From contig JBMOKU010000026.1 in the NCBI GenBank assembly GCA_049324315.1, forward strand, positions 1 through 64,000: a stretch of DNA of 64,000 nt. Direction: 5' to 3'. Each line of letters begins with the position of its first letter. The stretch's first letter is position 1. The notes under the pieces are model-generated. The model was not told the origin of the DNA. It worked only from the letters and a program-made list of their open reading frames with translations, and made no database searches. This document shows positions 8,016-17,753 of this stretch, in pieces. The translations under genes were made by a program, and so were the position numbers. The stretch is from JBMOKU01 sp049324315. Lineage in GTDB: Bacteria; Bacillota; Clostridia; Peptostreptococcales; Thermotaleaceae.

Positions 8016-10151
8016 ATGTCAACAAAAGAAGACATTCAAAATTCTTATGAGCGAAGTGCGGAGAGAATGCGGGGAGATCAGAAGACCTTTGCCGCTGATT
8101 TGACCAATGCAGATTTTAACGACCCTAACCTTCACGAGGATGTCCATAAGACATTTAAAATCGACTATAACCGCATCGAGAAATCTCCTTCCATGGAGCA
8201 GGTTCATCAATGGCAGCGTCAGCATATTAAAAAGGATGATCAGTCAAAGGAAGGCTATCCTCTCAACGTTATCATTGATCCTGCCATGCGGGAAATGTAC
8301 CAGGTCGTTCATGATGCAGGGATGACCAATGTATTTGATCGATTCAGTGAGCAGCAGCCCACACAGTGTAAATTCTGTGTCGAAGGCTTATCTTGTCAGC
8401 TCTGTGCCAACGGTCCTTGCCGTATCAGTAAAAAGTCTCCTAGAGGTGTCTGCGGTGTCGACGCCCATACCATGGTGGCCAGAAACTTTATGTATCGTCA
8501 TGTCACCATCGGTACATCTGCAAACATCTTCCACTGCCATCAAGCAGCCAGAACATTGAAAGCTGCCGGAGAACATCCTGAAAGCGGCTTAAAGATCCGT
8601 GACCCGGAAAAATTAATTAAATATGCAGATATGGCAGGTTTGGATACCCATAAATCAATTAACCAAGTTGCTATTGATTTCGCTCAATGGGTTATGGATG
8701 ATATCCATGCACCTTACCATATAGAATCAAAAACTGTAGAAGCCTTTGCGCCTACAAAGCGGAAAGAGCTGTGGAGAAAGCTGGGATTGTTCCCAGGCGG
8801 CGGATACAGTGAAGTGGCCTATGCCCAGACACGATGTATGACAAACTTTACATCCGACCCTATAGAGTTCTTACTCAACAGTGTACGACTGGGTGTTGCC
8901 AATGAATACCAAGGGCTATTCCTGTTGGATATGATTCAAGAGATTCTTATGGGTACCCAGGAAATCACTATGAAGCAGCAGAATATGGGCCTTTTGAAAG
9001 AAAGCAGGGTGAACATTGTAACCAACGGACATATGCCTCTCCTGGCCCATGTTGCCATTGATATGGCTTCTACAGAAGAGTGGCAGCAAAAAGCAAGAGC
9101 TGCCGGAGCAGATGGCATACAAATCCTTGGTCACGTTTGTGAAGGACAGCAGTTAATTAATTATGAAGGTATGCATAACCAAATGGGTTATGGCGGTCAG
9201 GAGGGAGAATGGCTGTCTCAGGAATATCTTCTGGCTACAGGTGTCGTAGACCTGTTCATGTTTGATTACAACTGTACGGTACCAACGATGCCAATCTTTG
9301 CAAAACGATTTGGCACGAAGTTGTTAAGTACACATCCGGTCATCAAGCTTCAAGGAACAGAGACCCTTGATTTTGTCCCTGAGAAAATGAAGGAACAGGC
9401 GGCAAAGGCACTGGATATGGCCATTGAGGCTTTCAAAAAGCGTAAGTCTGAAAACAGACTCACATATATTCCGTCCCATGTATCTGATTGTATGGTAGGC
9501 TTTAGTACTGAATCTATTAAAAAAGCCCTTGGCGGCAGCTTTGATCCTCTAATCGAACAGATTGCCAACGGTAATATCCGTGGTATTGCTACGATTGTAG
9601 GATGTACAACAGCACGCTATGGCCAAGGGGGAAGCAACATCTTCCGAATTACAAAGGGCTTGATCGAAAACAACATCTTAGTCTTATCAGGTGGATGTAC
9701 GTCTTCTGTTATGGAGTATACCGGATTAACCAATCCAAAGGCTGCAGATGAATGCGGCGAAGGGTTAAAAGCTGTGTGCAAAAAACTAGGAATCCCTCCT
9801 GTATTGACCTATGGTGCATGTGTAGATATCGGTAAGATGACCCATACAGCCAAAGAATTGGCGGATGCCTTAAACGTAGATACCAATAAACTTCCATTGG
9901 TTATCGGCGCTCCTGAATATTTGGAACAAAAAGCAGTAGCTGATGCGTGTACAGCCGTGGCCTTGGGTTGGCTTGTTCATGTGGCACCCGTCCCTTCCAT
10001 CACAGGCAGTGACGTGGTTGTTAAGACCCTGACAGAAACAACAGAAACACTGGGCCTAGGCAAGGTTATGGTGGAAATGGATGCAGAAAAAACCATACAA
10101 ATCTACGTTGACCATATTGAGAAGAAGCGAAAGGAATTGGGATTGAACTAA
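8016..10151 (+). CDS. cooS: Anaerobic carbon monoxide dehydrogenase catalytic subunit
   Basis: This 711-residue Ni-Fe-S enzyme interconverts CO and CO2. Cluster ligands are visible. C118 and C121 (CxxC) suit the D-cluster, and C127, C130, C135 and C146 the B-cluster. C-cluster motifs are HVCEGQQ, DYNCTVP, VGCTTARYGQGG, GGCTSSVME and YGACVDIG. The CxxC D-cluster pattern, rather than Cx7C, is the form reported with a [2Fe-2S] D-cluster in Desulfovibrio vulgaris CODH. An N-terminal extension of about 110 residues precedes the cluster region. No cooC, cooF or acetyl-CoA synthase gene is adjacent, so the electron partner is unknown. The ATG at 8016 is chosen for AAAGGAGG eight bases upstream. Confidence 0.95.
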   Translation: MSTKEDIQNSYERSAERMRGDQKTFAADLTNADFNDPNLHEDVHKTFKIDYNRIEKSPSMEQVHQWQRQHIKKDDQSKEGYPLNVIIDPAMREMYQVVHDAGMTNVFDRFSEQQPTQCKFCVEGLSCQLCANGPCRISKKSPRGVCGVDAHTMVARNFMYRHVTIGTSANIFHCHQAARTLKAAGEHPESGLKIRDPEKLIKYADMAGLDTHKSINQVAIDFAQWVMDDIHAPYHIESKTVEAFAPTKRKELWRKLGLFPGGGYSEVAYAQTRCMTNFTSDPIEFLLNSVRLGVANEYQGLFLLDMIQEILMGTQEITMKQQNMGLLKESRVNIVTNGHMPLLAHVAIDMASTEEWQQKARAAGADGIQILGHVCEGQQLINYEGMHNQMGYGGQEGEWLSQEYLLATGVVDLFMFDYNCTVPTMPIFAKRFGTKLLSTHPVIKLQGTETLDFVPEKMKEQAAKALDMAIEAFKKRKSENRLTYIPSHVSDCMVGFSTESIKKALGGSFDPLIEQIANGNIRGIATIVGCTTARYGQGGSNIFRITKGLIENNILVLSGGCTSSVMEYTGLTNPKAADECGEGLKAVCKKLGIPPVLTYGACVDIGKMTHTAKELADALNVDTNKLPLVIGAPEYLEQKAVADACTAVALGWLVHVAPVPSITGSDVVVKTLTETTETLGLGKVMVEMDAEKTIQIYVDHIEKKRKELGLN

Positions 10152-10160
10152 GGACAAAAC

Positions 10161-10230
10161 GGACGAACACTGTTCGTCCCTACAATTATGTTATCTTCAG
10201 AAGTTGTGTAGGGGCGCCCATTGGGCGTCC
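10161..10230. repeat. Composite palindromic element, copies 2 and 3
   Basis: GGACGAACA-C-TGTTCGTCC (10161-10179) is followed by CTACAATTATGTTAT and then a second palindrome within GTAGGGGCGCCCATTGGGCGTCC (10208-10230). The first palindrome and its right flank recur at 45574-45618. Confidence 0.65.
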
Positions 10231-10262
10231 ACATAAAATGCCATCACGATCGGATAAACAAC

Positions 10263-10298
10263 AAACAAGACCTCAGGAATTTTCCTAAGGTCTTGTTT
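10263..10298. terminator. Bidirectional terminator between cooS and glnA
   Basis: AAACAAGACCT pairs with AGGTCTTGTTT, with inner AGGAA/TTCCT pairs. T-rich tails occur on both strands between the convergent genes. Confidence 0.85.
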
Positions 10299-10304
10299 GC
10301 TTTA

Positions 10305-11735
10305 CTACAGGTCATAAACCATTGCATATTCCAGTGGATGAGGGACGATACTCACTTGCTCATGTTCTTTGCGAATTTTCCTCAACTGATCTTGAATCAA
10401 GCCTATGGAGAATACGCCGCCTTCCAATAGGAACTGATAATCTTTTTCCAGGGCATCGGCTGCTTCCTCCAAGGATTTTGGCAGCCCTTTAATCTTTTGC
10501 TTTTCTTCATCAGATAGAGCATAGATATTTATATCGTATGGGCCAAAGCCTTCCTCTGTAGGATCAATCTTATTCTTGATACCATCAAAGGCCGCCATCA
10601 GCAGTGCAGAATAAGCCAGATATGGATTGGCAGTGGCATCTGATGGTCTGAATTCAAATCTCTTGGCCTCCGGACTGGTTGCGTAGCCGGGAATACGGAT
10701 CACAGAGCTTCTATTTGCTGTAGCAAAGCAAATACTTACCGGAGCTTCATATCCTGGTACCAAACGTTTATAAGAATTGGTGCTAGGATTAGTAAATGCC
10801 ATAAGAGCCGGGGCGTGCTTCAATATCCCTCCGATGGCATAGAGGGCTGTGTCACTTAGTCCAGAATAGCCTTTCTCGTCATAGAAAATCGGGCTGCTGT
10901 CTTTAAATAGCTGAATATGCACGTGCATTCCACTGCCGGCTTCACCATAGAATGGTTTTGGCATGAAGGTAACGGTCTTATTGTTTTCTATCGCTGTATT
11001 CTTAACAATATATTTTAGCAGCATGGTTCTATCGGCCATTTCCTTTAAAGGTGCAAAGCTAACTTCGATCTCTACTTGGCCAGGCCCTCCATTTTCAGAG
11101 TGATGGTATTTCACAGGCACACCATGCTTCTCCAATTCAACCACCATCTTATTTCGTAAGGAAAAGCTTACATCATAAGGCTTGTCCGCATGATATCCTT
11201 TATGATGCAGTACCTTAAAGCCCAGGTTTTTTTCATCCTTTTTCGAGGTGTTCCATTCCGCCTGCTCCGAATCAACATATACTTCCACATGATTCGGAGT
11301 ATTTTTAAAGGAAATATGGTCCAAAATATAAAACTCAAATTCAGGTCCCAATAAGCTGTAATCTGCTATGCCAGATTCCTTCATATATCGCTCTGCCTTC
11401 TCGGCAATAAACCGGGGATCTCCTTGGAAACGTTTTCCCGATGTCCCTACTGTATAAATGTCTCCGATCATCGTAAGCGTTGGAATTTCTTCGAAAGGAT
11501 CTACAAATGCACTGCTGATGTCAGGTTTGAATACCATGTCCGATTTTTCAACCGACAAGAATCCATAGCTGGAACCATCAAAACCAATACCATTCTCTAA
11601 AACCGTTTCCGTAAATCTTGCTTCAGGTATGGTCAGATGATGCCATCTTCCCGCCAAGTCAACCACTTTAAAATCTACCAACTCAATCCTGTTGGCAGTA
11701 CAAAACGCCTTTGCTTCTTCAAAAGATTTAAACAT
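10305..11735 (-). CDS. glnA: Glutamine synthetase, type I
   Basis: This 476-residue enzyme makes glutamine from glutamate, ammonia and ATP. Family motifs are present: GFDGSS, GPEFEFYI, HHSENGGPGQVEIE, GSGMHVHIQL, the ATP-binding region NPSTNSYKRLVPGYEAPV and RFEFRPSDATANPYLAYSALLMA. No clear adenylylation motif (NLYDLP) is seen; NIYALSDEE stands in its place, suggesting that adenylylation is not used. It is longer than common Firmicute enzymes (about 445). ATG at 11735 follows GGGGG by eight bases. It lies 13 bases downstream of an AsnC/Lrp regulator, so local control is likely. Confidence 0.93.
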   Translation of the reverse strand: MFKSFEEAKAFCTANRIELVDFKVVDLAGRWHHLTIPEARFTETVLENGIGFDGSSYGFLSVEKSDMVFKPDISSAFVDPFEEIPTLTMIGDIYTVGTSGKRFQGDPRFIAEKAERYMKESGIADYSLLGPEFEFYILDHISFKNTPNHVEVYVDSEQAEWNTSKKDEKNLGFKVLHHKGYHADKPYDVSFSLRNKMVVELEKHGVPVKYHHSENGGPGQVEIEVSFAPLKEMADRTMLLKYIVKNTAIENNKTVTFMPKPFYGEAGSGMHVHIQLFKDSSPIFYDEKGYSGLSDTALYAIGGILKHAPALMAFTNPSTNSYKRLVPGYEAPVSICFATANRSSVIRIPGYATSPEAKRFEFRPSDATANPYLAYSALLMAAFDGIKNKIDPTEEGFGPYDINIYALSDEEKQKIKGLPKSLEEAADALEKDYQFLLEGGVFSIGLIQDQLRKIRKEHEQVSIVPHPLEYAMVYDL

Positions 11736-11748
11736 TTCCTTTTCCCCC

Positions 11749-12189
11749 TTATTCAATTACTTTTACCCAAGTGCTTTCTTTCATGGTAGACAACACCAGA
11801 TAAGTGTATGTGGATGGTGCAACATGATTAATTCGATCGATTAAATGCTCTAATTCCTTGGTATTCTTTGTTTTAACTTTTACAAAAAAACATGTGCCTC
11901 CGGTAACCTTGTGGCATTCTTGTACCTCCGGTAAAGAAATAATCATCTTTGCCATATCCTCGATAGGTATGTTTCCAACAGGTACCGATATAAACGCAGT
12001 TATATCATTTCCTACCTTTTCAGCATCAATCAAGGCTGTGTATCCCTTGATGATCCCCTCCTGTTCCATTTTCTTGACCCTTTCATTGGTTGCTGAAGTT
12101 GAGAGTCCGATTTTTCTTCCTAGCTCAGCGATACTGATTTTCCCGTTTTGTTGAAGCTCTTCAATGATTTGTATATCAAATTTGTCCAC
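11749..12189 (-). CDS. Lrp/AsnC-family transcriptional regulator
   Basis: This 146-residue regulator has an N-terminal winged helix (about 1-60, with KISIAELGRKIGLSTSATNERVK) and a C-terminal effector-binding RAM domain (about 65-146). It is the usual size. It is the first gene of a pair with glnA, so it probably senses an amino acid, perhaps glutamine, and controls nitrogen assimilation. The ligand cannot be told from sequence. Confidence 0.9.
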   Translation of the reverse strand: MDKFDIQIIEELQQNGKISIAELGRKIGLSTSATNERVKKMEQEGIIKGYTALIDAEKVGNDITAFISVPVGNIPIEDMAKMIISLPEVQECHKVTGGTCFFVKVKTKNTKELEHLIDRINHVAPSTYTYLVLSTMKESTWVKVIE

Positions 12190-12334
12190 GTATCCCCCTC
12201 TTTTCTTGAAAAATATTTATTAATTCTATTTTATCACAATTTAAACGAATTTCATCTATTTTTTAAATTTTATCGATTATTTTAACTGCATTTTAAACAA
12301 TTTTTAGTTAATTGGCTTTTGCAAAAATAAAAAA

Positions 12335-12361
12335 ACAGATAAACCAACTGGGCTTATCTGT
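12335..12361 (-). terminator. Terminator of the small membrane gene
   Basis: ACAGATAA pairs with TTATCTGT. The minus-strand tail is TTTTTTTATTTT. Confidence 0.8.
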
Positions 12362-12387
12362 AAAATAACCATCGGATTCATTTTTAC

Positions 12388-12567
12388 CTATCGGCGGTTG
12401 TCCATGTGCTGCGCCATATCAATACTTCCTAAGACTACATGTGCTAATCCAAATCCAATGATTCCGGCTGCAATCATTGGTGCCACATCTCTTCTTCTCA
12501 TGATTTCCCCAGTTGCCGTTACGGCCGTTCCCAATACAGTAGGAATTAAACCTTCTCGAATATTCAT
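12388..12567 (-). CDS. Small conserved-looking membrane protein
   Basis: This 59-residue protein is not assigned to a family. It has two hydrophobic stretches (about 6-20 and 30-47) separated by MRRRDV, so it is probably a two-pass or hairpin membrane protein with a basic loop. A strong site (AGGAGG, eight bases from ATG at 12567) and its own terminator support reality. The function is unknown. Confidence 0.65.
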   Translation of the reverse strand: MNIREGLIPTVLGTAVTATGEIMRRRDVAPMIAAGIIGFGLAHVVLGSIDMAQHMDNRR

Positions 12568-12934
12568 GCAGTATTTCCTCCTATTTTTATTTTGGAGTAC
12601 ATTATTATCATGGATCATTTTTTGACCTACTATCCCTGTTAAAAACTATCATTTCATATCAAAAAACAATTTCTTTTTTAGCTACTAGAGAAGATAATTC
12701 TACCTATCCCACGCAAACTTTAAAATAATTTTTTTACAAAATATGGTTTATTAATACCATTCTTCTTGCCGAAAAAATGAAGGAAAATAGTATATTTTGT
12801 AGAACTTTTATATATTTATAATAAAATTATTTTTACTATGCTTTTGCATCTCTCATAAATTTCTATTCATTATTGAGGAAATCTGTTTTTTTGTTTTTAT
12901 CGATAAATTTTCCCCTATGACAAGGAGGCTAAAA

Positions 12935-14233
12935 ATGGACATATGTGGTCAAGATTTGCTTAAGCAGGAATTAAATATCATCGATCAAAGTCCTTACATG
13001 GTTATTATTACCGATACTAGCGGTAAGATTGAATACATCAATCTCATGGTCACAAAAACCCTCGGCTACGAAAGAGCAGAAGTCATCGGTAAAAATCAGA
13101 GCTTGTTTTATTCTGAAAAATATTCAGACAAATTTTTCGACTATATTCTAAACACCGTTCAAAACGGTGAAACTTGGCAAGGAGAATTATACAACAAGAA
13201 GAAGAATGGAGAATTTCTATGGGAGGCTGTGGTAGTCTCTCCTATCAGAAATACAAAAGGAGATATCACCCATCTTTTATTCACAAAAATAGATATAAAT
13301 TACCAGAAATATATGGAAAAAGAAATACAAAGGATAAATTCTGAATTGGACGAAACCATTAGAAAGTTAATATTAACCCAAGGACAACTGATTCAAAAAG
13401 AAAAGCTGGCAGGTATAGGGCAGTTAGCTGCCGGTGTGGCTCATGAAATCAATAATCCTTTAGGATTTGTGCTAAGTAATTTTGATACATTGAAGCAATA
13501 TCTGGTTAAGATGAAAGAAATCATGGCACTGTACCGATCATTGAAAGAACATATGAACAACATCGAAAGCCTTCATTCCTTACCAGATATACAAAACTTA
13601 GATGGATTAGAAAAAAAATATCATGTAGATTTTATCCTGACGGATATCGAAGACCTGTTGAAGGATTCTAAAGAGGGTTTAGATCGTGTCAGTGAGATTG
13701 TAAAGAGTCTAAGAATTTTCTCCCGTGTTGATCAATTAGAGCAGTTTGAGGAATACGACTTAAATACTGGGATCAAAAATACACTTATTATTGCAAGAAA
13801 TGAAATCAAGTATCATGCAGTAGTTGAAGAAGATCTTCAGGATATCCCTACCATCCATGCTAATGGAGGACAAATCAATCAAGTGCTTTTAAATATCATC
13901 ATCAATGGCGTTCAGGCCATCAAGGAAAGACATGGAGATGAGATGGGTATTCTTAAGATTTCCACTTATAGGGATGGAACGTTTATTTACTGTAAAATTG
14001 AAGATAACGGCATCGGGATGTCTCCTGAGATTGCAGACAAAATATTTGATCCTTTCTTCACGACAAAGCCAGTGGGTGAAGGAACAGGTCTGGGCTTAAG
14101 TATTGCCTATGATATCATCGTTACCAAACATAACGGTAAAATACAGGCAGCTAGTCATCCTGGCCAAGGAACGACATTTACCATTCAATTCCCCATCGTT
14201 GATCATGTAGGAGATATGGAAAAGGAGGTGTAA
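12935..14233 (+). CDS. PAS-domain sensor histidine kinase
   Basis: This 432-residue cytoplasmic kinase starts with one PAS domain (about 12-125) and a coiled coil. The phosphoacceptor H170 is in AHEINNPLGF. A family-specific helical insert (about 185-250, with LLKDSKEGLDRVSEIVKSLR) precedes the ATPase domain, with N-box NEIKYHA...QVLLNIIINGVQAI, G1 DNGIGM and G2 GTGLGLS. Kinases of the same make-up occur five more times in the window. The ATG at 12935 is chosen because AAGGAGG lies six bases upstream, inside the longer frame. It is followed after 3 bases by the RR-HDOD gene, clearly an operon. Confidence 0.92.
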   Translation: MDICGQDLLKQELNIIDQSPYMVIITDTSGKIEYINLMVTKTLGYERAEVIGKNQSLFYSEKYSDKFFDYILNTVQNGETWQGELYNKKKNGEFLWEAVVVSPIRNTKGDITHLLFTKIDINYQKYMEKEIQRINSELDETIRKLILTQGQLIQKEKLAGIGQLAAGVAHEINNPLGFVLSNFDTLKQYLVKMKEIMALYRSLKEHMNNIESLHSLPDIQNLDGLEKKYHVDFILTDIEDLLKDSKEGLDRVSEIVKSLRIFSRVDQLEQFEEYDLNTGIKNTLIIARNEIKYHAVVEEDLQDIPTIHANGGQINQVLLNIIINGVQAIKERHGDEMGILKISTYRDGTFIYCKIEDNGIGMSPEIADKIFDPFFTTKPVGEGTGLGLSIAYDIIVTKHNGKIQAASHPGQGTTFTIQFPIVDHVGDMEKEV

Positions 14234-14236
14234 TGG

Positions 14237-15427
14237 ATGGGTAAAAGCATATTATTTGTGGATGATGAAAGGCAAATTCTGAAATCCTTCAAACGCCTAT
14301 TTATGGAAAGCGATTATACAATTTTTCTAGCTGACGGTGGTGAACAGGCACTAGAGATATTAAAAAATGAACAAATCGATTTGCTGATAACAGATATTAT
14401 GATGCCCCAAATGAATGGTTACGAGCTTCTACAAATTGTCGAAAAACAGTATCCCCGTATCATTCGCATTATCCTCAGTGGATACAGCAAAGAAAAGGAC
14501 ATTCTCCAGGCACTACAGCAAAACCTGGCAAAAACCTACTTATTTAAACCATGGGATAATGAATCTCTCGTTAACTTTATTCATCATATTTTCAGGGTGG
14601 AGGAAATGCTTCAGGACCACCACATTTTTGATATGATTAAAGAGATTGACAGCCTTCCCACCATCGTTACCCTTTACAATCGATTGAAAAAGCTAATCAG
14701 TGAAAATGCCTCCATGGATGATATCGCCCATGTCATTGAAGAAGACCAATCCATATCCAGTAATATATTACGTCTTGCAAACTCAGCTTTCTATGGTTTG
14801 GGAACCGCGTCGGTAAAGAAGGCCGTTACGTATCTAGGTCTTAATAATGTGAGCAACATCGCTCTGGGCAGCAGTATTCTGTTTCATATGGAGAAAAGAA
14901 AGTCTGTCTGTCACGAAAAAACATTATGGAAGCATGCCAGCATCACCAATCATCTTACCTCCGTATTCTATGAAAAGCTGGTAGGAAAAAAGCTGCCGGA
15001 TGTATATGTCACCGCCGGACTGCTCCATGATATTGGAAAAGTGATCCTTCTAGAGCGCTATTTTAGAGAAAAGCAGCCATCTTCTCAAGATAAGCCAAAA
15101 CAAATAACGGAAACTTTTTTTGAAGAACTGGAAAATAAATATCAAATATCCCACGACAGTTTGGGCGGATGTCTGCTGAATTGGTGGGGACTACCTTACC
15201 CTTTGGTTGAAACAGCATTATTTCATCATACACCCTTGGATGATAAAATTATCAATAAAGAATTAGTGGCAGTTGTCCATCTATCAAATTTTTATTCATG
15301 GGTCTACCTTGATGTCAAAAAAGATTCACCTGTTTATGAAGGTGTATTTACCTTATTGAAGACTTCTAAAGAGGTTTGTGATACAATCTATCAAGATGTA
15401 AAAGATACCATTGAAATACTTTCATAA
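14237..15427 (+). CDS. Response regulator with HDOD output domain
   Basis: This 396-residue protein has a receiver (1-125) with the acidic pair D9/D10, phospho-acceptor D53 and a terminal KPW motif (LFKPWDNE). An HDOD domain follows (about 140-340), with IDSLPTIVTLYNRL, AFYGLG, LHDIGK and LLNWWGLPYPLVE. HDOD domains resemble HD phosphohydrolases but generally lack activity and act as signalling adaptors. It sits between a kinase and a receiver protein in an operon and is a paralogue of the protein at 22643-23839. Confidence 0.9.
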   Translation: MGKSILFVDDERQILKSFKRLFMESDYTIFLADGGEQALEILKNEQIDLLITDIMMPQMNGYELLQIVEKQYPRIIRIILSGYSKEKDILQALQQNLAKTYLFKPWDNESLVNFIHHIFRVEEMLQDHHIFDMIKEIDSLPTIVTLYNRLKKLISENASMDDIAHVIEEDQSISSNILRLANSAFYGLGTASVKKAVTYLGLNNVSNIALGSSILFHMEKRKSVCHEKTLWKHASITNHLTSVFYEKLVGKKLPDVYVTAGLLHDIGKVILLERYFREKQPSSQDKPKQITETFFEELENKYQISHDSLGGCLLNWWGLPYPLVETALFHHTPLDDKIINKELVAVVHLSNFYSWVYLDVKKDSPVYEGVFTLLKTSKEVCDTIYQDVKDTIEILS

Positions 15428-15438
15428 GGAGGCATATC

Positions 15439-16482
15439 ATGTTAGAGAATAATAAAGTATTGTTTGTAGATGATGAGGTTCCCATTCTAAATGCAATACG
15501 TAGAGGTCTTTATGATGAAGAATATCAGTGCTTTTTTGCCAACAGTGGTGAAGAAGCATTAAAAATCATGGAAAAAGAAGATATCCACGTCATTGTAACC
15601 GACATGCGCATGCCCGGGATGGATGGCTTGAAGCTTTTAAAGATCGTATCTGAACAAAATCCTGAAATCGTAAAAATCGTATTAACCGGATATACGCAGC
15701 TTCCACAGATATTATCTACCATCAATCAAGTAGATACCTTCAAATTTCTCACCAAACCCTGGGAAATGGAAGAAGAATTTAAATCCATTATTCGCCAGGC
15801 CATCGAATACTATAACTTAAAAATGGAAAGCAAACGATTTAAAGAAACATTGGAAAAAAGAAATAATTTATACCAAAACAGTTTGAAGGTCATAGAAGGA
15901 ACTGTGGAAGCCCTTAAGAAAGATTTCCAGAACATCAAAAAAAGCTATCAGACAATGACTGAGCTGCTCAACATCGGAGACTCAAACGAACAGTTTATGG
16001 AAGAATTGTCCGTGTTCCAGGAAATCTATCTTCGTTATCTAGAAACCCTACCTTCCAAGAATACAGATTTCCAGATAGACCGCTTTATCGAACTGATCAC
16101 AAAATCGCTGGCAGCACAGCCTTGCTCTTATTCCATCAATATTAACAAAGAAGATACCACGTCTACCTACTATGGTAACTATAAGCTGCTGCAGTCTGTT
16201 TTTGAGTTTTTGTTTAAATCCCTATCCCTTTATCACGCTAAGAAAGAAATAGAAGTTGCCTTTGCTTGTAAAAATAAGAAAATTGGGTTATCGTTGATTT
16301 TAAAACCTCTTGATTCCAAGAGGGAGGAAGAGGATACCGATGCTTCACGTCAACATCACGAAACCTTTAAAAAGATCTGCTCCTACTTATCCGAAATCAT
16401 CATGCCTATAAACGGAAATATAGAATATACCGAGCAGGACGAAACCATCATCATTCGTTCCATCATAGATTTTTCAATATAA
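15439..16482 (+). CDS. Response regulator, receiver plus unassigned C-terminal domain
   Basis: This 347-residue protein has a receiver (1-125; D11/D12, acceptor D55, KPW in FLTKPWEMEEE) and a coiled coil (130-180). The C-terminal region (about 190-347), around YYGNYKLLQSVFEFLFKSL, resembles the dimerisation and N-box part of kinase domains without the glycine boxes. A degenerate kinase-like adaptor is possible. It is the last gene of the kinase / RR-HDOD / RR operon, and its receiver is closest to the short receiver protein at 22083-22577. Confidence 0.85.
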   Translation: MLENNKVLFVDDEVPILNAIRRGLYDEEYQCFFANSGEEALKIMEKEDIHVIVTDMRMPGMDGLKLLKIVSEQNPEIVKIVLTGYTQLPQILSTINQVDTFKFLTKPWEMEEEFKSIIRQAIEYYNLKMESKRFKETLEKRNNLYQNSLKVIEGTVEALKKDFQNIKKSYQTMTELLNIGDSNEQFMEELSVFQEIYLRYLETLPSKNTDFQIDRFIELITKSLAAQPCSYSININKEDTTSTYYGNYKLLQSVFEFLFKSLSLYHAKKEIEVAFACKNKKIGLSLILKPLDSKREEEDTDASRQHHETFKKICSYLSEIIMPINGNIEYTEQDETIIIRSIIDFSI

Positions 16483-16486
16483 TTGT

Positions 16487-16515
16487 AAAGGGCACCCAAG
16501 CCTTGGATGCCCTTT
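16487..16515 (+). terminator. Terminator of the kinase operon
   Basis: AAAGGGCA-C-CCAA pairs with TTGG-A-TGCCCTTT. The same hairpin and flank recur at 25486-25511. Confidence 0.75.
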
Positions 16516-16617
16516 AATTACTGATCGATCATTTTAGTTGATCTGACTGCCGAATCCCTATATTCCCACTATATCTCCAAATTCTTTTCTAATCTCTCAT
16601 GACACTTGATTTTATTC

Positions 16618-17472
16618 CTACCACATATGGATAAACTCTTTTAACGACTTGATATAAGATTTACTTGAATAAATTTCATCCGGTATATCTTTTAGTTTAA
16701 GATTATACGTATCTTTAGACCATGGTGTTATAGTCTTAATTTTTTCAACATTTACAAGATAGCCTCTATGGCATCTGAAAAAAACAGAGTCCTTAAGCCT
16801 CTCTCCCCATACATTTAATGAATCCCAGCTAAAATATCGGTCACTTCTGGTAACTATAGTAACCTTTCCCCCAGAAGAAGTCAGGTAATAGATTTCAGAA
16901 GGCTTTAAAAATATGATACTATCATCCTTCTTTATGGAAATTATGTTTGAACTGTCTCTTTCTTTAATGTCTTCTGATGTTCGGGTATTATTGGATATTT
17001 TTATACTATCAGCATTTTTAAGCACATCTAGAAGTCCCTCAAGATGTCCCCTATATTCAAATATATTGCTTAGCAACATATCCTTCTTATCTCTGACACG
17101 CTTTTCATCCAGGACTTTTGCTACCACGTCAACAAGGGTATTATTATCCCATGGTTTTGGAAAATAGTAATGGATCCTGCATTTATTGATCGCATCTTCC
17201 ATAACCTTAAAATCCGAGTAACCTGTAATTAAAATTCTAATTGCATCGGGGGTCACATTACTAGAATGCTCCAAAATGTCAATACCTGAAAGCTCGGGCA
17301 TTTTTTGATCGCAAATAATTATGTCATATCTATTGCCGTCAATCATTTCTATCGCCTTATTGGATTCAACTGTACAATGTACTTCATACCCTTCACGCAC
17401 CAATACCCGTTCCAATGCTCTTAATACACTTATCTCATCATCTACTAACAATATAGTAGCCTTTTCATTCAT
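16618..17472 (-). CDS. LytTR-family response regulator
   Basis: This 284-residue DNA-binding regulator has a receiver (1-125; D11/D12, acceptor D55, YYFPKPWDNN), a linker (130-175) and a LytTR domain (about 178-284, with DSIIFLKPSEIYYL and FFRCHRGYLVNVEKI). LytTR proteins bind direct repeats upstream of target genes. It is the only receiver protein in this signalling region with a recognisable DNA-binding output, so it may link the phosphorelay to transcription. It is convergent with the operon at 12935-16482. Confidence 0.92.
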   Translation of the reverse strand: MNEKATILLVDDEISVLRALERVLVREGYEVHCTVESNKAIEMIDGNRYDIIICDQKMPELSGIDILEHSSNVTPDAIRILITGYSDFKVMEDAINKCRIHYYFPKPWDNNTLVDVVAKVLDEKRVRDKKDMLLSNIFEYRGHLEGLLDVLKNADSIKISNNTRTSEDIKERDSSNIISIKKDDSIIFLKPSEIYYLTSSGGKVTIVTRSDRYFSWDSLNVWGERLKDSVFFRCHRGYLVNVEKIKTITPWSKDTYNLKLKDIPDEIYSSKSYIKSLKEFIHMW

Positions 17473-17753
17473 TCTGACAAACCACCTTGAATATCTACCT
17501 CTTTTTTATAACAGTAACATAATTATATAAAATATATTACCATATAACACAGCAAATACAAAGTCTAACATTTTCTAGTAATATCTGTGCATGTTTACCT
17601 GACATTATTAATATCCAATCAATTAGCCCTGAGAATTATATATAGGTCGTCCTATATCAAGTACCTATCTGTAAACACCGTCATAACGCAATATACGATA
17701 TTCAGGCTGAATTCCCCCAACAACTTTCCAGGTTTTACTGCTCCCGGAGTTTT

